In this document: positions 34,178 through 44,114 of the stretch, piece after piece | How the letters are laid out: each line of letters opens with the position of its first letter | Numbering within the stretch: the first letter of the stretch is position 1 | Assembly (NCBI GenBank): GCA_040255675.1 | Contig: JBDZVM010000025.1 | Coordinates: 1 to 54,762 of the forward strand | Direction of reading: 5' to 3' | Origin: JBDZVM01 sp040255675 | GTDB taxonomy: Bacteria > Actinomycetota > Actinomycetes > Acidothermales > Acidothermaceae | DNA: 54,762 nt | Notes under the pieces: generated by a model | What the model was told of the DNA's origin: nothing | Database searches by the model: none | What the model saw: only the letters and a program-made list of their open reading frames with translations | Made by a program: the position numbers and the translations under genes

Positions 34178-35659
34178 CTAGCACCGGCCTACATGCAAGA
34201 GGGCGAGGTCGTCGGCGAGCGCGCCGCCGTTTCGAGCCACCACGTCTTTGATCAGAGTGTCGACGAGGTAGTTCGCGTCTTTGTCAGGATCGCGGGCGGC
34301 CAGTAAGCCGATGAGCCCATCGACGCCTAGGCGAGTCGGGCCGTCGTCGAATCCCTCGATCAACCCGTCGGTGTAGCAAAGCATCGACCACGCTTCGCCG
34401 AGGTCGACAGTTCGCTCGTCCCAGCGAGCGCCCGCGATGATGCCGAGCGGCAGCTGCGCTTCGACGTCCATTTCATCAATCCGCGAACCGCGGATCAGTA
34501 GCGGGGCCGGATGGCCCGCGACGAAGACGGTCGCACGGGTGGCATGCTCGTCGATCACCAACATGCAGACTGTGGCAAACGTTTCTTCGTGATGGCGTTC
34601 GTTTTCGAGCAGATCCTGCAATGCCGGCAACACGTCGCACGCCGCATGCCCGGCGAGCACAAGCGCTCGCCACCCGACACGCAGGTAGACACCGATCACC
34701 GCCTCGTCGGGGCCGTGCCCCGCGACGTCCCCGATCACCACCCAGACCCGTCCGTCGTAGGTGCGGACGACGTCGAAGAAGTCACCGCTGAGCTGCGCGT
34801 GTTCCCGGCCGGGTTGATATCTGCTGACGACGGTGAGTTGGCTATCATCCGTGATCAGCGGTACGGGAAGTAATCCGCGTTCCAAGCGGCGCTCGGCGCG
34901 CTGTGCCTCTTCGCGCAGATGCGCGCGCTCGATGGCGAGGGCGGCCTGACTGGCAAAGAGCCGAAGCGGTTCGCGCTGTTGCTCGCTGACCGCGGCGCCG
35001 GAGATCGCAAGCAACCCCACCGGCCGGCCAGCGGCGCGCAACCCGAGCACGAACCAGTTGTTGCTCCGGCTCTTCTCGAGATCGACGCTCAGTTGCCCGA
35101 GCGCTAGCCGATCATCTTCCTCGAGCGCCGGGCCCGCGCTGGCCACGACTTCCAGCCTGTTGTTCCTCGGCAACAAGATGCTTACCTGTTTAGCCCGAAC
35201 GACGTCGCGCAACGTCGTGACGATCGTCGTGAGAAGTTCTTGCTCAGGCTTGTCTTCGACGAGCGATCCCGAAATCTCGAAAAACTGACGAAGACGCAAA
35301 CCTCGTTCGTTCGCCTGCGCCCGAGCCCTGATCATGTTGTCGACCACCCGGGCGACGGGGATCATCACCACGACGTAAACGCCGAGCGCAGTCCAGTTCT
35401 CCGTGGCACCTGCCGCCGTCGTGTAGTACGGCGGGATGAACGCGAAAAAGTAGATCAAAAACCCGGCAGCGACGCTGACGAGGCCGGCCACGAACCCGCC
35501 CGTCACGACGCCAACGACAACGGGGACGACGAGCACAAGCCCGGCGGTTGCGATGCTGATCTGGCTGCGGAACGGTAACATCGCCGCAGTAAGCACGCCA
35601 GCACTCGCCAGCGCCGCAAGAATGCCCAGGAACGTGCGCGTAGAGATATTGTTGATCAA
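34178..35659 (-). CDS. Membrane-anchored PP2C-type serine phosphatase (SpoIIE domain) with GAF domain
   Basis: 493 residues in three parts: an N-terminal DUF4118-like membrane domain of about four helices (1-110), a GAF-like sensor (about 130-260), and a SpoIIE/RsbU phosphatase domain (about 285-493). Phosphatase metal motifs are intact: SGDFFDVV, IGDVAGHGPDEA, LCYTDGLIEG and ADDLALLHV. Such proteins dephosphorylate anti-anti-sigma factors and so steer alternative sigma factors under stress. No anti-sigma or STAS gene is adjacent. TTG start, with GAGGACC upstream. Confidence 0.9.
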   Translation of the reverse strand: MINNISTRTFLGILAALASAGVLTAAMLPFRSQISIATAGLVLVVPVVVGVVTGGFVAGLVSVAAGFLIYFFAFIPPYYTTAAGATENWTALGVYVVVMIPVARVVDNMIRARAQANERGLRLRQFFEISGSLVEDKPEQELLTTIVTTLRDVVRAKQVSILLPRNNRLEVVASAGPALEEDDRLALGQLSVDLEKSRSNNWFVLGLRAAGRPVGLLAISGAAVSEQQREPLRLFASQAALAIERAHLREEAQRAERRLERGLLPVPLITDDSQLTVVSRYQPGREHAQLSGDFFDVVRTYDGRVWVVIGDVAGHGPDEAVIGVYLRVGWRALVLAGHAACDVLPALQDLLENERHHEETFATVCMLVIDEHATRATVFVAGHPAPLLIRGSRIDEMDVEAQLPLGIIAGARWDERTVDLGEAWSMLCYTDGLIEGFDDGPTRLGVDGLIGLLAARDPDKDANYLVDTLIKDVVARNGGALADDLALLHVGRC

Positions 35660-36043
35660 CCTGGTCCTCGCCGTGGGGAATTCGGCTAAGGCCGACCAGA
35701 ATATGCGCGGTTCGATGATCGTGCACCGTGAACTCGCGCGCGGTGAACGAGACCCGGGAGGAATTAGTCATCAAGACAGGACTTTTCGTACCTGAGCGTC
35801 ACCGTCTGACTCCTTTGTGCGACGGATATTGAACGGCCCACATTCGGCGAGGTCCGCCCCGCGAATGGCATTCGGCCGCCGCGAGTCTAAGAGTTGCATT
35901 AACTCGCGCCGGCGCCCCTGGCGCGGCGCTCGTTTGTCGTGTGAGAGTCGCCAGAGCGGCGGCAACAGCGGATGCGATTCGTCGGATCGCGGGGAAGCAG
36001 CGCGCAGCCGAGACGGTGGGCGGCGGGCGTGACGGGAGGGCAC
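35660..36043. other. 384-bp divergent intergenic region
   Basis: Separates the phosphatase from the methyltransferase. No gene is evident; a 90-residue minus-strand frame at 35771-36043 lacks a ribosome site and recognisable sequence. Confidence 0.45.
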
Positions 36044-36661
36044 ATGGCAGCTGACACTTTTTATCGCAGTCGGAACTATGTCGGCCCCGGACGGCTACAT
36101 AGCTACGCGAATCAGATGGCGTCTGTGGTCGAGGCGGAACCAGAGTCAGTGCTCGAGATCGGCAAGGGCTCCGGCTACATCCAAGACACCCTGTCGCGCT
36201 TTGGTTACAAGGTCACCACAGCTGATCTAAGCCCCGCCCTCGAACCGGACATCGTCACCGATGTGAGAGATATTCCCGTGCCCGACGGCGCTTTCGACGT
36301 CGTTGCGTGTTGCGAGGTACTGGAGCATCTGCCATTTAGCGAGTTTGTGCCAGCCTTGGTCGAACTACGGCGGGTGGCGCGTCGACGTCTCGTGATCAGC
36401 ATGCCCGACGTCAGCCGAGACATCGAAGCAAGCGTCCGTATGCCGAAGTTTGGCGAGCGGCACCTCGCAATCTCGTTAGGGTTCCTGGCCCGGCCGTTCC
36501 CGACCGACAAAACCGGCCGAGAGAACCACTACTGGGAAATCGGGTTCCGCGAGACCACGCTGTCCGTCGTCAAAAGACAAATCAAAACAGCGGGTTGGCA
36601 CATCGAGCGAACGTGGCGCGTTCCCCAAATGCGCTGGCATCGCTTCTTCGTGCTTACCTGA
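36044..36661 (+). CDS. SAM-dependent class I methyltransferase
   Basis: 205 residues. SAM-binding motif I is VLEIGKGSGYI (with Lys in place of a usual Gly/Ala), motif II KVTTADLSP, and DGAFDVVACCEVLEHLPF is the methyltransferase_11 core. The C-terminal part (GRENHYWEIGF) is typical of methyltransferases of surface glycans or small molecules. GGGAGGG just before ATG 36044 sets the start, not the longer frame from 35972. It converges on the multicopper oxidase gene. Substrate unknown. Confidence 0.85.
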   Translation: MAADTFYRSRNYVGPGRLHSYANQMASVVEAEPESVLEIGKGSGYIQDTLSRFGYKVTTADLSPALEPDIVTDVRDIPVPDGAFDVVACCEVLEHLPFSEFVPALVELRRVARRRLVISMPDVSRDIEASVRMPKFGERHLAISLGFLARPFPTDKTGRENHYWEIGFRETTLSVVKRQIKTAGWHIERTWRVPQMRWHRFFVLT

Positions 36662-36690
36662 ACCCCGCGTAGCGGTCCGTCATTAGCCGA

Positions 36691-38520
36691 TTACCGCACG
36701 ATCACTCGCTCCATCATGTCGTTGTCTTCATGTTCGACGATGTGGCAGTGGTGCACATACTTTTGCTCCGTAAGCTGGCCGCCGACGAATGCGGTGGTCG
36801 GCGGTATGTACTTCGCGCGTACCACTGTGACCTGCCCCGGGTTGGTTTTCACCGTGTCCTTGAGTCCGGTCTCTTGTGGAGGCGGGGCCATCAGCGGCGA
36901 CGTCAGATACGGTGCCAGCTCGGTGGAATCCAGTTGCGGTACACCGTTGGCCGTACCGAAGGCCGCCACGAGGCCGTCGACGTCAACGTTGTAACGGCCC
37001 ATCACTCTGAACGTGAACAGATGGGTGTGCATCGGGTGCGTGTCGGCGGTGGTGTTCACGAAATACCAATCCTCGACGTCGTTCCAGGTGAGTTGCTCAG
37101 CCGCCGCGATTTCATCCGTCTCACCGGCACCATACGGTCGCGCGTTGAGATTCAGCTCCCATTCCGGGGTGCCTGCGCCGACCTCGTTCAGCGTGACAAC
37201 CCGCGGCGTGACCGCCCCGCCGCTCAGCTTAGGCGCCCCCAGATCGGTCAGCGCGGCAACCGCGTTCTGCACCACCTGGTACTGCAAGGATCCTGCACCC
37301 GGGACGGTCGTAAGCGCACCGGATGACGCCCTCGCTTGCACGGTGATGCGCATAACGTTCGCGAGCGCCGGTGCCGGCGTCGACACCGGTTTTGGCGGGT
37401 TGATGTTCCTTACGTAGAGGGTCTGACCTGCCAGTCGGGTGAAGTCGCAGATCACATCGAACCGTTCGGCCGGGCCCATCACCAACCGATTCGTGGCGAC
37501 TGGGGTGCCCGCGGGGAAGAATCCGCCCTCTGCGCCGATGACGTACGTCGGCACAGCCTGATCGTTCGACGCTGCGAAGCGCAGGCTCAGGATGCGCGCG
37601 TTGCAACCGTTCAGCACGCGGAAGCGATACACCGCAGGCTCGACTTCGAGCGTCGGCCATATCTTTCCGTTTACCAACATCACGTCGCCGAAATACTCGC
37701 CGATCCAGGGCCCATTCGTCGACGCGGGCGCCACTGGGTACAAGAGGGAGCCGTCCGCGTTGAACTGCCGGTCTTGTACCACCAGCGGTAGCTCATAGGC
37801 GCCGTTCGGCAGCAGCGAGTTGCTGCCCGTATCGAAGGAGTCGCGCAGCAGGTAGCCACCGGCGAGCCCCGCTACAACATTCATTCGGGTGTCGCCGACG
37901 AGGTGGTCGTGATACCACAACAGGCCCGCCGGGTGCGGGTATGGTGTGCCGTCACTGACGCCCGCGTTCGGATATGTCACCGACTGGGTGGCTCCTGACG
38001 CGTACGCGTTCGGCGACGCGTACGGGTTACCGTCGTCCGTGCCCGCAACCAGGCCGCCGTGCAAGTGCGTCAGAATCCGCGTCTGCGCAGGATGGAAGGG
38101 GTTGAACTGCCCGTAGCTGCTTCCACCGTTGGTAAATACTTTCAGGTAGTCGTCTGCCGCGAGTTCGTTCGTGTAACTGGCTACTACCGACGTCCCACTC
38201 ATGGCGACGATGAGCGGCCCTAGATACGATTCGCCATCGTTCGGCCCGCCCTCGTACCCAAAAAGCGTCGTGGGCGGCAGATCTCTATGAACCTTGCGGG
38301 TGATCAGCCTGGTAGTAAGGCTTACCGTCTTGCCGGTGGTCGCGTCGATTGCGTTGTCCGTAAGGGTCGGCATGGGATCGACGTACGGCGTCAACCCTTT
38401 CGCTGCCGACTTTGGTATTGCCAGAGAGTCCGGCGCCCGCCCCTCCAAAAGCCCACCGCCAACGACGAGTCCCGCGCCGGTGACCGCCGCCAACTTCATG
38501 AATTCCCGCCGTGTAGGCAT
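36691..38520 (-). CDS. Tat-exported multicopper oxidase (CotA/phenoxazinone synthase-like)
   Basis: 609-residue copper oxidase that oxidises phenolic or metal substrates and reduces O2 to water outside the membrane. The Tat signal is RREFMKLAAVTGAGLVV. All four copper motifs are present: HLHGG, WYHDH, HPMHTHLF and HHCHIVEHEDNDMM, with the axial Met of the type 1 copper. The three cupredoxin domains and overall length fit CotA-like laccases. GGGGAGG precedes the ATG. Possible role in oxidising phenols or manganese; it need not belong to the catabolic block. Confidence 0.93.
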   Translation of the reverse strand: MPTRREFMKLAAVTGAGLVVGGGLLEGRAPDSLAIPKSAAKGLTPYVDPMPTLTDNAIDATTGKTVSLTTRLITRKVHRDLPPTTLFGYEGGPNDGESYLGPLIVAMSGTSVVASYTNELAADDYLKVFTNGGSSYGQFNPFHPAQTRILTHLHGGLVAGTDDGNPYASPNAYASGATQSVTYPNAGVSDGTPYPHPAGLLWYHDHLVGDTRMNVVAGLAGGYLLRDSFDTGSNSLLPNGAYELPLVVQDRQFNADGSLLYPVAPASTNGPWIGEYFGDVMLVNGKIWPTLEVEPAVYRFRVLNGCNARILSLRFAASNDQAVPTYVIGAEGGFFPAGTPVATNRLVMGPAERFDVICDFTRLAGQTLYVRNINPPKPVSTPAPALANVMRITVQARASSGALTTVPGAGSLQYQVVQNAVAALTDLGAPKLSGGAVTPRVVTLNEVGAGTPEWELNLNARPYGAGETDEIAAAEQLTWNDVEDWYFVNTTADTHPMHTHLFTFRVMGRYNVDVDGLVAAFGTANGVPQLDSTELAPYLTSPLMAPPPQETGLKDTVKTNPGQVTVVRAKYIPPTTAFVGGQLTEQKYVHHCHIVEHEDNDMMERVIVR

Positions 38521-38676
38521 AATGTCCTCCCCTCAGAGGAACCATTCCGGCCGCGCCCACGGTCGCCCGGAGATGCTTACAGACGCTAAACAACCTGCCC
38601 GCAGTCGTGAAGGGGCGAAAGTCTCGGCTAGGCCTGTAGATCCTTGCCCTGACTAGCGGCGCGCCGCCAGGAGCCC

Positions 38677-40527
38677 CTATTCGCCGGTGACTGCTCGGCT
38701 CGGGATGGCGGATAGCACCGGGGTGGCGGCAAGCATCGTTGAGTCACCGCCGGGATCGCGGTTACGCAGCTTGGATATCCATCCGGGTTGGCGAGTCTCC
38801 TGGCTGATCTGGTGCCGATGGCGCGCAGACTCGATATCGGCACGGTCGAGTTGACCGATCACCCGGCCACCGGCAACAACCGGCAGGGCGTCGATGCCGT
38901 TCACCATGAAGTGGTTCAGCGCGGAGATCAGGAATTCCCGAGGACGAATGGGAGCGATATTTCGGCGTACCAACGCGCTGATTGCGGCCTGCGGCTCCGG
39001 GTGACGCCGCACATCGAAAGCGGTCACCAGGCCGAGATAACGCTGGTCGACGTCGACGACGGCGGCGACGGTAAGCTCCTCGCCGTCCAATATTTTCTCT
39101 GCTTCAACGACACTGGCGTCGAGGGGGATGCAGACGGGTGCACGCATGATCTGGTGCGCGACGCGCATACGCAAGGCCCCGACCTCGGTACGGAAATCGA
39201 CGCGGAAGCCACGGTGAGACAGCTTTTCGGTCATCAGCCGATCGGTAAGAAAGAGCTCCGCTACGAGTTCCGCGACGGCTACGCCGACCATCAGCGGCAC
39301 AATCATCGTGTATTCGCCGGTAACCTCCGCCGCGAAAACCACAGACGCGAATAGCGCCTTCGTAGCAGCGCCGAACGTCGCGCCCATCGCGACAAGCGCG
39401 AAGGCGGACGGCGAAACATGCACATCCGGGACGACGGCGTTCGTAGCGTGGCCGAGCAAGTTGCCCATCGTCGCGCCGACGATAAACATGGGCGCGAGCG
39501 TGCCGCCCGAGGTCTGCGAGCCGAGGGATATCCACCACGACATCAGCTTGGCGACGAAGAGCGCGGCCAGGGCACTGACCGCAAGACGGCCGTTCAACGT
39601 GTCGTCGATGACCGAATAGCCCATCGACAACGTACGTGGCTGCACCAGTCCGATGATTGAAAAGCCCAGCGCGCCGATGCACGGCCACCAAAAAATGTTC
39701 AACGGCAGGCGGCGGAAGGCGGCCTCCATGGCGAATAAGCCCTTGTTCAGTACGACCGCGAGTGCGCCGGAGGCCAGGCCGACGACGGCGAAGAGCGGAA
39801 GATGCGCGAGCCCGACGTGCATTCCGACCGGCATCGCGAACAAGGGAGTGGTTCCGAAGGCCACAACGTGGATTCCGGCCGCGATTGCGCAGGCGATCGA
39901 CAGCGGCACGATCGTGCGCAATGAGCGCTCGAAAAGTACCAGCTCGGTTGCCAAGATTACCGACGCGATGGGCGCGTTGAAGGTTGCCGACATTCCGGCG
40001 GCCGCGCCCGTGGCAAGCATGATGCGGCGTTCGATCGGTGACACCGAAAGGATCTGGCCGATCAGCGAGCCGATCGAGCCGCCCGTCACGATAATCGGGC
40101 CCTCCGCACCGAAAGGGCCACCGGTGCCGATGGTGACGGCGGCCGACAAAGGCTTCGCGATCGCCGCTCGTGGGCGAATCTTGCTGTCGCGCACCAGGAT
40201 CGCCTCGAGCGACTCCGGAATCCCATGCCCGCGGATCACCGGAGCCCACCGTGCGAAAAGGGCAACGACAAGCCCTCCGCCCACAGCCGTCACGATGAGC
40301 CACGGCCCGGGGTGGTAATGGCGCAGGCTCGGCAAGCTGTCGCCCACGTCGTGCAGCAGCGTCAGGTGCGTAATCAGTCCGATCAGCTTGAACAGACCGA
40401 CCGCCGCGCCGCCGCCGACGATTCCGAGGACGGCGGACACCGCCGCCAGAAGCCACATCCGGGGCGGGGTCGTCTCTCCGCTGACCTTGACGTCGAGTTG
40501 CGGGGCAAGGCGGCGGACTCTATTCAC
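38677..40527 (-). CDS. ClC family chloride channel/transporter with CBS domains
   Basis: 616-residue membrane protein with about ten or more helices and ClC signature segments GHGIPE, GPFGAEGP (bearing the gating Glu) and a later GGTLAPMFIVGA. The soluble C-terminus from about 455 holds a CBS pair (MRAPVCIPLDASVVEAEKIL; ALPVVAGGRVIGQLDRADI), which in this family senses nucleotides. Whether it is a channel or an H+/Cl- exchanger cannot be decided here. GTG start without a clear ribosome site. Confidence 0.92.
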   Translation of the reverse strand: MNRVRRLAPQLDVKVSGETTPPRMWLLAAVSAVLGIVGGGAAVGLFKLIGLITHLTLLHDVGDSLPSLRHYHPGPWLIVTAVGGGLVVALFARWAPVIRGHGIPESLEAILVRDSKIRPRAAIAKPLSAAVTIGTGGPFGAEGPIIVTGGSIGSLIGQILSVSPIERRIMLATGAAAGMSATFNAPIASVILATELVLFERSLRTIVPLSIACAIAAGIHVVAFGTTPLFAMPVGMHVGLAHLPLFAVVGLASGALAVVLNKGLFAMEAAFRRLPLNIFWWPCIGALGFSIIGLVQPRTLSMGYSVIDDTLNGRLAVSALAALFVAKLMSWWISLGSQTSGGTLAPMFIVGATMGNLLGHATNAVVPDVHVSPSAFALVAMGATFGAATKALFASVVFAAEVTGEYTMIVPLMVGVAVAELVAELFLTDRLMTEKLSHRGFRVDFRTEVGALRMRVAHQIMRAPVCIPLDASVVEAEKILDGEELTVAAVVDVDQRYLGLVTAFDVRRHPEPQAAISALVRRNIAPIRPREFLISALNHFMVNGIDALPVVAGGRVIGQLDRADIESARHRHQISQETRQPGWISKLRNRDPGGDSTMLAATPVLSAIPSRAVTGE

Positions 40528-40684
40528 AGTGGAGCTATGTTATAGAACGCCTGAGTCGATCAGACAGTCGGGTCACGATAGTTCGCCAGGTGATGAAGGC
40601 TTCGGCGCCCCGGTCGCCGGGCAGGGCCGGTGAAGGGGATCACGTGAATGGAGCAGTGTGATCTCATCGCAGAACCGAGGCTTC

Positions 40685-41545
40685 TTACGACACCACTCGG
40701 CGGTTGCTGACAGGTGTCCAGGTTGTCGAACGCCTCGCTACCTCGAAGACCTTCGCTATCGTCGCCTCGTCGAGGACAGGCGGCCAATTCTTGAACCACC
40801 TGACGAGGGCCATGCGGTTCACGACATAAACGTCGTCCGGTGGCTTCTCTATTTTGATGTCGTCTGCGCCGACCGGGACGACGACGCCGGTGACCCGCAC
40901 AGGCATTTCGCATGCCGCCGTCAACAACTTCGATGCGCGTGCCGCCTCGAACCGGCTGTTGTAAATGTAGGGGTGCTTGATGCCGTTGACCATAAACGTG
41001 TTGCCGCCAACCCACAGCTTTGCGTGCGGATGGTGCTTCGCGTTCAAGGTAAATACGCCACCTGGTCCGATGACCACATGGTCGATGTCCGAGCCCCTTT
41101 CTCCGACATCGACCGCGTGGAGGAATCTCCATTGTGAATCCGCGCGCGCCAGCTTGGTGAGCTGCGCGGCAACCTTTTCCTCGCCGTCCGCACCGATCCG
41201 CCACGCGCGCTCGTCGCTATGAACGCCGAGCACCCGCTGTATGAGCGTTCGCACCGGCGCGGCCTCTCTTAGCTCAACCGCCCGCTGCCTCGCCAACGCA
41301 CCAGCCGGCCTGGTCGCGAGGTCGTCCCAAACGGGTTCGGGTGACGTCATTGGTGCGGCCGGTACGAGTTCTGCCTGCTTCCATGCGGTCACGGCCGCGT
41401 TGTAGGCGGCCGCGTGGTCGTGCACGTCTATATGGTCGTCGCCGGTCAGCAAGTCGTGCCATCCCAGCTGTGTTCCGTCAGTAGTTTTCACATAAAGGCG
41501 GTCTCTGCCATGCTTGCGCCACCTGATCGCTGTCGCATCACTCAT
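40685..41545 (-). CDS. NERD domain protein
   Basis: 286 residues with a nuclease-related (NERD) domain at about 115-230: GADGEEKVAAQL, SDIDHVVIGPGGVFTLNAKHH and ASKLLTAACE. Asp in SDIDHV and Lys in NAKHH fit the restriction-endonuclease-like active site. The N-terminal 110 residues are unfamiliar and hydrophilic. NERD proteins are often found with defence or DNA-processing genes; here it opens the accessory stretch that ends at the tRNA-Gly. Confidence 0.85.
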   Translation of the reverse strand: MSDATAIRWRKHGRDRLYVKTTDGTQLGWHDLLTGDDHIDVHDHAAAYNAAVTAWKQAELVPAAPMTSPEPVWDDLATRPAGALARQRAVELREAAPVRTLIQRVLGVHSDERAWRIGADGEEKVAAQLTKLARADSQWRFLHAVDVGERGSDIDHVVIGPGGVFTLNAKHHPHAKLWVGGNTFMVNGIKHPYIYNSRFEAARASKLLTAACEMPVRVTGVVVPVGADDIKIEKPPDDVYVVNRMALVRWFKNWPPVLDEATIAKVFEVARRSTTWTPVSNRRVVS

Positions 41546-42219
41546 GACTTGATCTTCGGACGCCGCGACTGCTGCCTAAAGCATCAGCGAACACTATCGC
41601 GGGCGTGGCTACGAGATACTGCACCTATGACGGCAAGGGACAGTCGGGCCTGGTCGGCCGCGTTGTCACCCACGTCCTTGAGCCGGCGTATGGCCCGTGG
41701 CAGGCGATTGCGCCGGCATTGACTATCGACTTCGGTTCGGGCCGCGACTTGCTCACCGGTCAACCCGGACCCTGGCTCGAACCCTGCAGCCACCCTGATG
41801 GGTCGCCAGGCTCATGGAGTTCATACTGGCGTTCGGACTCGAATTAGAAACGGGCACAGCATCCAGCCAGCCAGCGGTGCGCGAGCCGACGTAGTACGCG
41901 GTGATTGCCGCGGAACTCGTACAGAGGTCTCATCGCGGAGTGAGTCCGCGTAAAGCCTTCGCGTCGCGGGACGACGAGACGCGCCGCGGCAAACCAGCCG
42001 TTTGCGTGAGTGGAGCGGCCGCGAACACCGGTTCCGGTGCGCCCCGTCGCTGTTCGCCGTGGACGATACGCACTGATCTGCCCGGACCCTTCTTCACACG
42101 AACGAGACGACATGGCTCCAATGACCTAGGAGTGTGTTGCGACCGTCGTTAGAAACCACCCGCCGGCCGCGTGCCTCAAGGCGCATTCTTGCTCGCGGTC
42201 GCAGCACGAACCGACCCCG

Positions 42220-42390
42220 GTGTCCGACGAAGCGGTGCCCTACCTAGCGGCGTAGCACCGCGGCAAACTCGACGTCCCGAAAGAACGTTTCACCCTCTGC
42301 GCCGACGACGCCGTAGAAGCAGTTGATCGCCGTCAACCCGCGTCGCGAACGTTTCACCAGCTCGAATCTACTCTAAGAGTGTTAGAGTGA
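42220..42390 (+). pseudogene. Possible worn remnant of a quinone-oxidoreductase C-terminus
   Basis: In one frame the translation HRGKLDVPKERFTLCADDAV resembles the final helix-strand region of MDR reductases, but a TAG interrupts it and nothing upstream continues the match. Very tentative. Confidence 0.2.
42370..42388. promoter_or_regulatory. Inverted repeat at the start of the AlbA_2 gene
   Basis: ACTCTAA-GAGTG-TTAGAGT, a perfect 7-bp inverted repeat six bases before the ATG. It would overlap the ribosome site or the start of the transcript. As the protein has an HTH domain, autorepression is a likely use. Confidence 0.5.
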
Positions 42391-42394
42391 CTTC

Positions 42395-43801
42395 ATGCCT
42401 AGTGGGAAGGTCAGTCGGGCTCTCGCCAGCCCCATCGAGAAGCGCGGCGATGAACTCCTGTGCCTGCCGGAAGATCAATGGTTCGAGCGCAAGTCGTTTC
42501 GCGTAGAGCCGCGCAAGCTGGCCGAGGCGCTCGTCGGGTTTGCCAACTCTGACGGCGGCGTGCTCGTGGTCGGCCTTTGCGACGGTCGGGTCGAGGGAAC
42601 ACGCGCAGACCCGAGACACCGCAACGCGTTGATGCAAGCGGTGGTCGATTTCACCACGCCACCCGTGCGAGCGCGCCACGCGCTGCACGCCTGCAAGAAC
42701 CAGCACGGCGCGCGCGACGATCTCTTGGTCTTCGAGATCGAGCCCGGCACGCGGCTGCACGCCACGGCGCGCGACGAGGTGTTCTTACGGGTAGGCGATG
42801 AGACGCGCAAGCTTACCTACGCCCAGCGCCGAGAACTCACATTCGACAAGGGTGAGGCCGCCTACGAGACCGAACCCTCCGGGGTCGACGTATCCGAGGT
42901 CGATAACAAGCTGCTCACGAGCTACGCCAACCGCGTGCAACATCCCGATCCTTTTCGGCTCTTGAGAGCGCGCGGTCTTGCCGACGGCGACATGCTGTCG
43001 ATCGCTGGCTGCCTGCTGTTTGCGCACAATCCCCAACGCGTCATGCCGAACGCGCACGTGCGCGTCAGCCGCTTCGACGGGCGGGAACGAGGGCTAGGCG
43101 CCCGGCAACGCATGCGCGAGGACGTCCGCATCGAAGGCCCGATACCTCGTGCGCTGAATCAGGCACGCGAAACAATCGGCCGTTGGCAGCCGCGCCGCCG
43201 GGCCTTGGGTCGTGCCGGTGTTTTCGAAGACGTGCCGCTGGTGCCCGAAGACGCGTGGCTCGAAGGCGTCGTGAACGCCGTCGTCCACCGTTCGTACAGC
43301 CTGGCGGGCGACCACATTCACGTCGATGTCTTCGACGACCGCATCGAGATCGAGAGTCCTGGCCGATTTCCCGGGCTGGCACGGCTCGACGACCCGCTCC
43401 AGGTGATGCGGTTTGCGCGCAACCCACGCCTCGCGCGAGTGTGCGCCGACCTGCAAATCGGCCAAGAACTCGGCGAGGGAATCCGCCGGATGTTCGAAGA
43501 AATGCGGCTGGCTGGGCTCGACGAGCCGCTCTACCAGCAGACCGCGGGAAGCGTGCGGCTGACGTTGTCGGGCGACGCGGTCAAGCGCGATCGTGACGAT
43601 CGGCTGCCACCCGAAACCCGTGCAATCGTGGCCGCACTACGTGACGCTGGCCAACTGAGTACCGGCGAAATCGCTGAAGTGCTTGGTGTCGCCCGCCCGA
43701 CGGCCATCCGGCGGCTCGAGTGGCTTCGCGAGGCGAGCATCATCGAATGGGTGGGAAAGTCCGCAAAAGATCCACACGCGCACTGGCGGTTGGCGAGATG
43801 A
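42395..43801 (+). CDS. AlbA_2 (Schlafen-like) / HATPase_c_4 / HTH regulatory protein
   Basis: 468 residues. The N-terminal AlbA_2 domain (about 25-150) has ERKSFRVEPRKLAEALVGFANSDGG followed by VLVVGLCDG. A GHKL-like ATPase domain (about 280-390) shows AWLEGVVNAVVHRSY and IESPGRFPG. The C-terminus is a winged HTH (STGEIAEVLGVARPTAIRRLEWL). Proteins of this layout are treated as ATP-dependent transcription regulators and recur near defence islands. The remnant of a PglY-like gene begins 45 bases after its stop on the same strand, so it may be the surviving regulator of a lost system. Confidence 0.85.
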   Translation: MPSGKVSRALASPIEKRGDELLCLPEDQWFERKSFRVEPRKLAEALVGFANSDGGVLVVGLCDGRVEGTRADPRHRNALMQAVVDFTTPPVRARHALHACKNQHGARDDLLVFEIEPGTRLHATARDEVFLRVGDETRKLTYAQRRELTFDKGEAAYETEPSGVDVSEVDNKLLTSYANRVQHPDPFRLLRARGLADGDMLSIAGCLLFAHNPQRVMPNAHVRVSRFDGRERGLGARQRMREDVRIEGPIPRALNQARETIGRWQPRRRALGRAGVFEDVPLVPEDAWLEGVVNAVVHRSYSLAGDHIHVDVFDDRIEIESPGRFPGLARLDDPLQVMRFARNPRLARVCADLQIGQELGEGIRRMFEEMRLAGLDEPLYQQTAGSVRLTLSGDAVKRDRDDRLPPETRAIVAALRDAGQLSTGEIAEVLGVARPTAIRRLEWLREASIIEWVGKSAKDPHAHWRLAR

Positions 43802-43846
43802 TGGGAGGCGTGAAGCGCGAGGCCTCGCGTGCGAGAGGAGTGATCG

Positions 43847-44114
43847 GTGACTGAGAGTGAAACGGGCAGCGCGCTGCTGCGCGACGTCATCGACATCCCC
43901 GAGCACGCCGGCGCCGAAGACTACGTGCTGCGCCTCACCGACGGCGTCGGCCACGACCGGGTGGCGGCGACCATTCATCAGCCGCGGTGCATTCCTTTCC
44001 GGCTCCTTCGGTTCAGGTACGAGCCACTTCATGGCGGTGCTGCATGCGCTCGTGGGCAACGAGCCGGCTGCTCGGCGGTGCCGATGCCGCAACCTTTACC
44101 GTGCTCGCTGGTAA
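43847..44114 (+). pseudogene. Broken N-terminal fragment of a PglY-like (BREX/Pgl) ATPase
   Basis: From a GTG with AGGAG, the frame reads LLRDVIDIPEHAGAEDYVLR and LTDGVGHDRVAATI, the usual opening of PglY/DUF6079 ATPases. Just after 43970 the frame shifts and about 40 expected residues are missing; in the new frame the P-loop region GSFGSGTSHFMAVLHALVG appears, then homology stops near 44080. The Walker A lysine is Thr (GSGT for GSGK). Deletion, frameshift, truncation and P-loop loss together make it non-functional. An intact family member exceeds a thousand residues. I base the family on remembered sequence patterns. Confidence 0.72.

Larger units (their letters stand above)
41546..42394. 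other. 850-bp gene-poor region
   Basis: No frame of convincing coding quality; several 60-90-residue frames overlap on both strands without ribosome sites or known motifs. Its position next to other decayed sequence suggests worn-down genes. Confidence 0.5.

Noticed and set aside
35771..36043. 90-residue minus-strand gene between the phosphatase and methyltransferase
   Set aside because: No ribosome site, no recognisable motif and an arginine/serine-rich start typical of spurious frames.
41605..42121. Small genes in the gene-poor region
   Set aside because: Frames of 60-90 residues overlap on both strands, with no known motif and no ribosome site.
40685..44114. Functional BREX/Pgl defence system
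   Set aside because: Only a broken PglY-like fragment is present; no PglZ, PglX or BrxC/L-like gene occurs, and the fragment has a frameshift and lost P-loop lysine.
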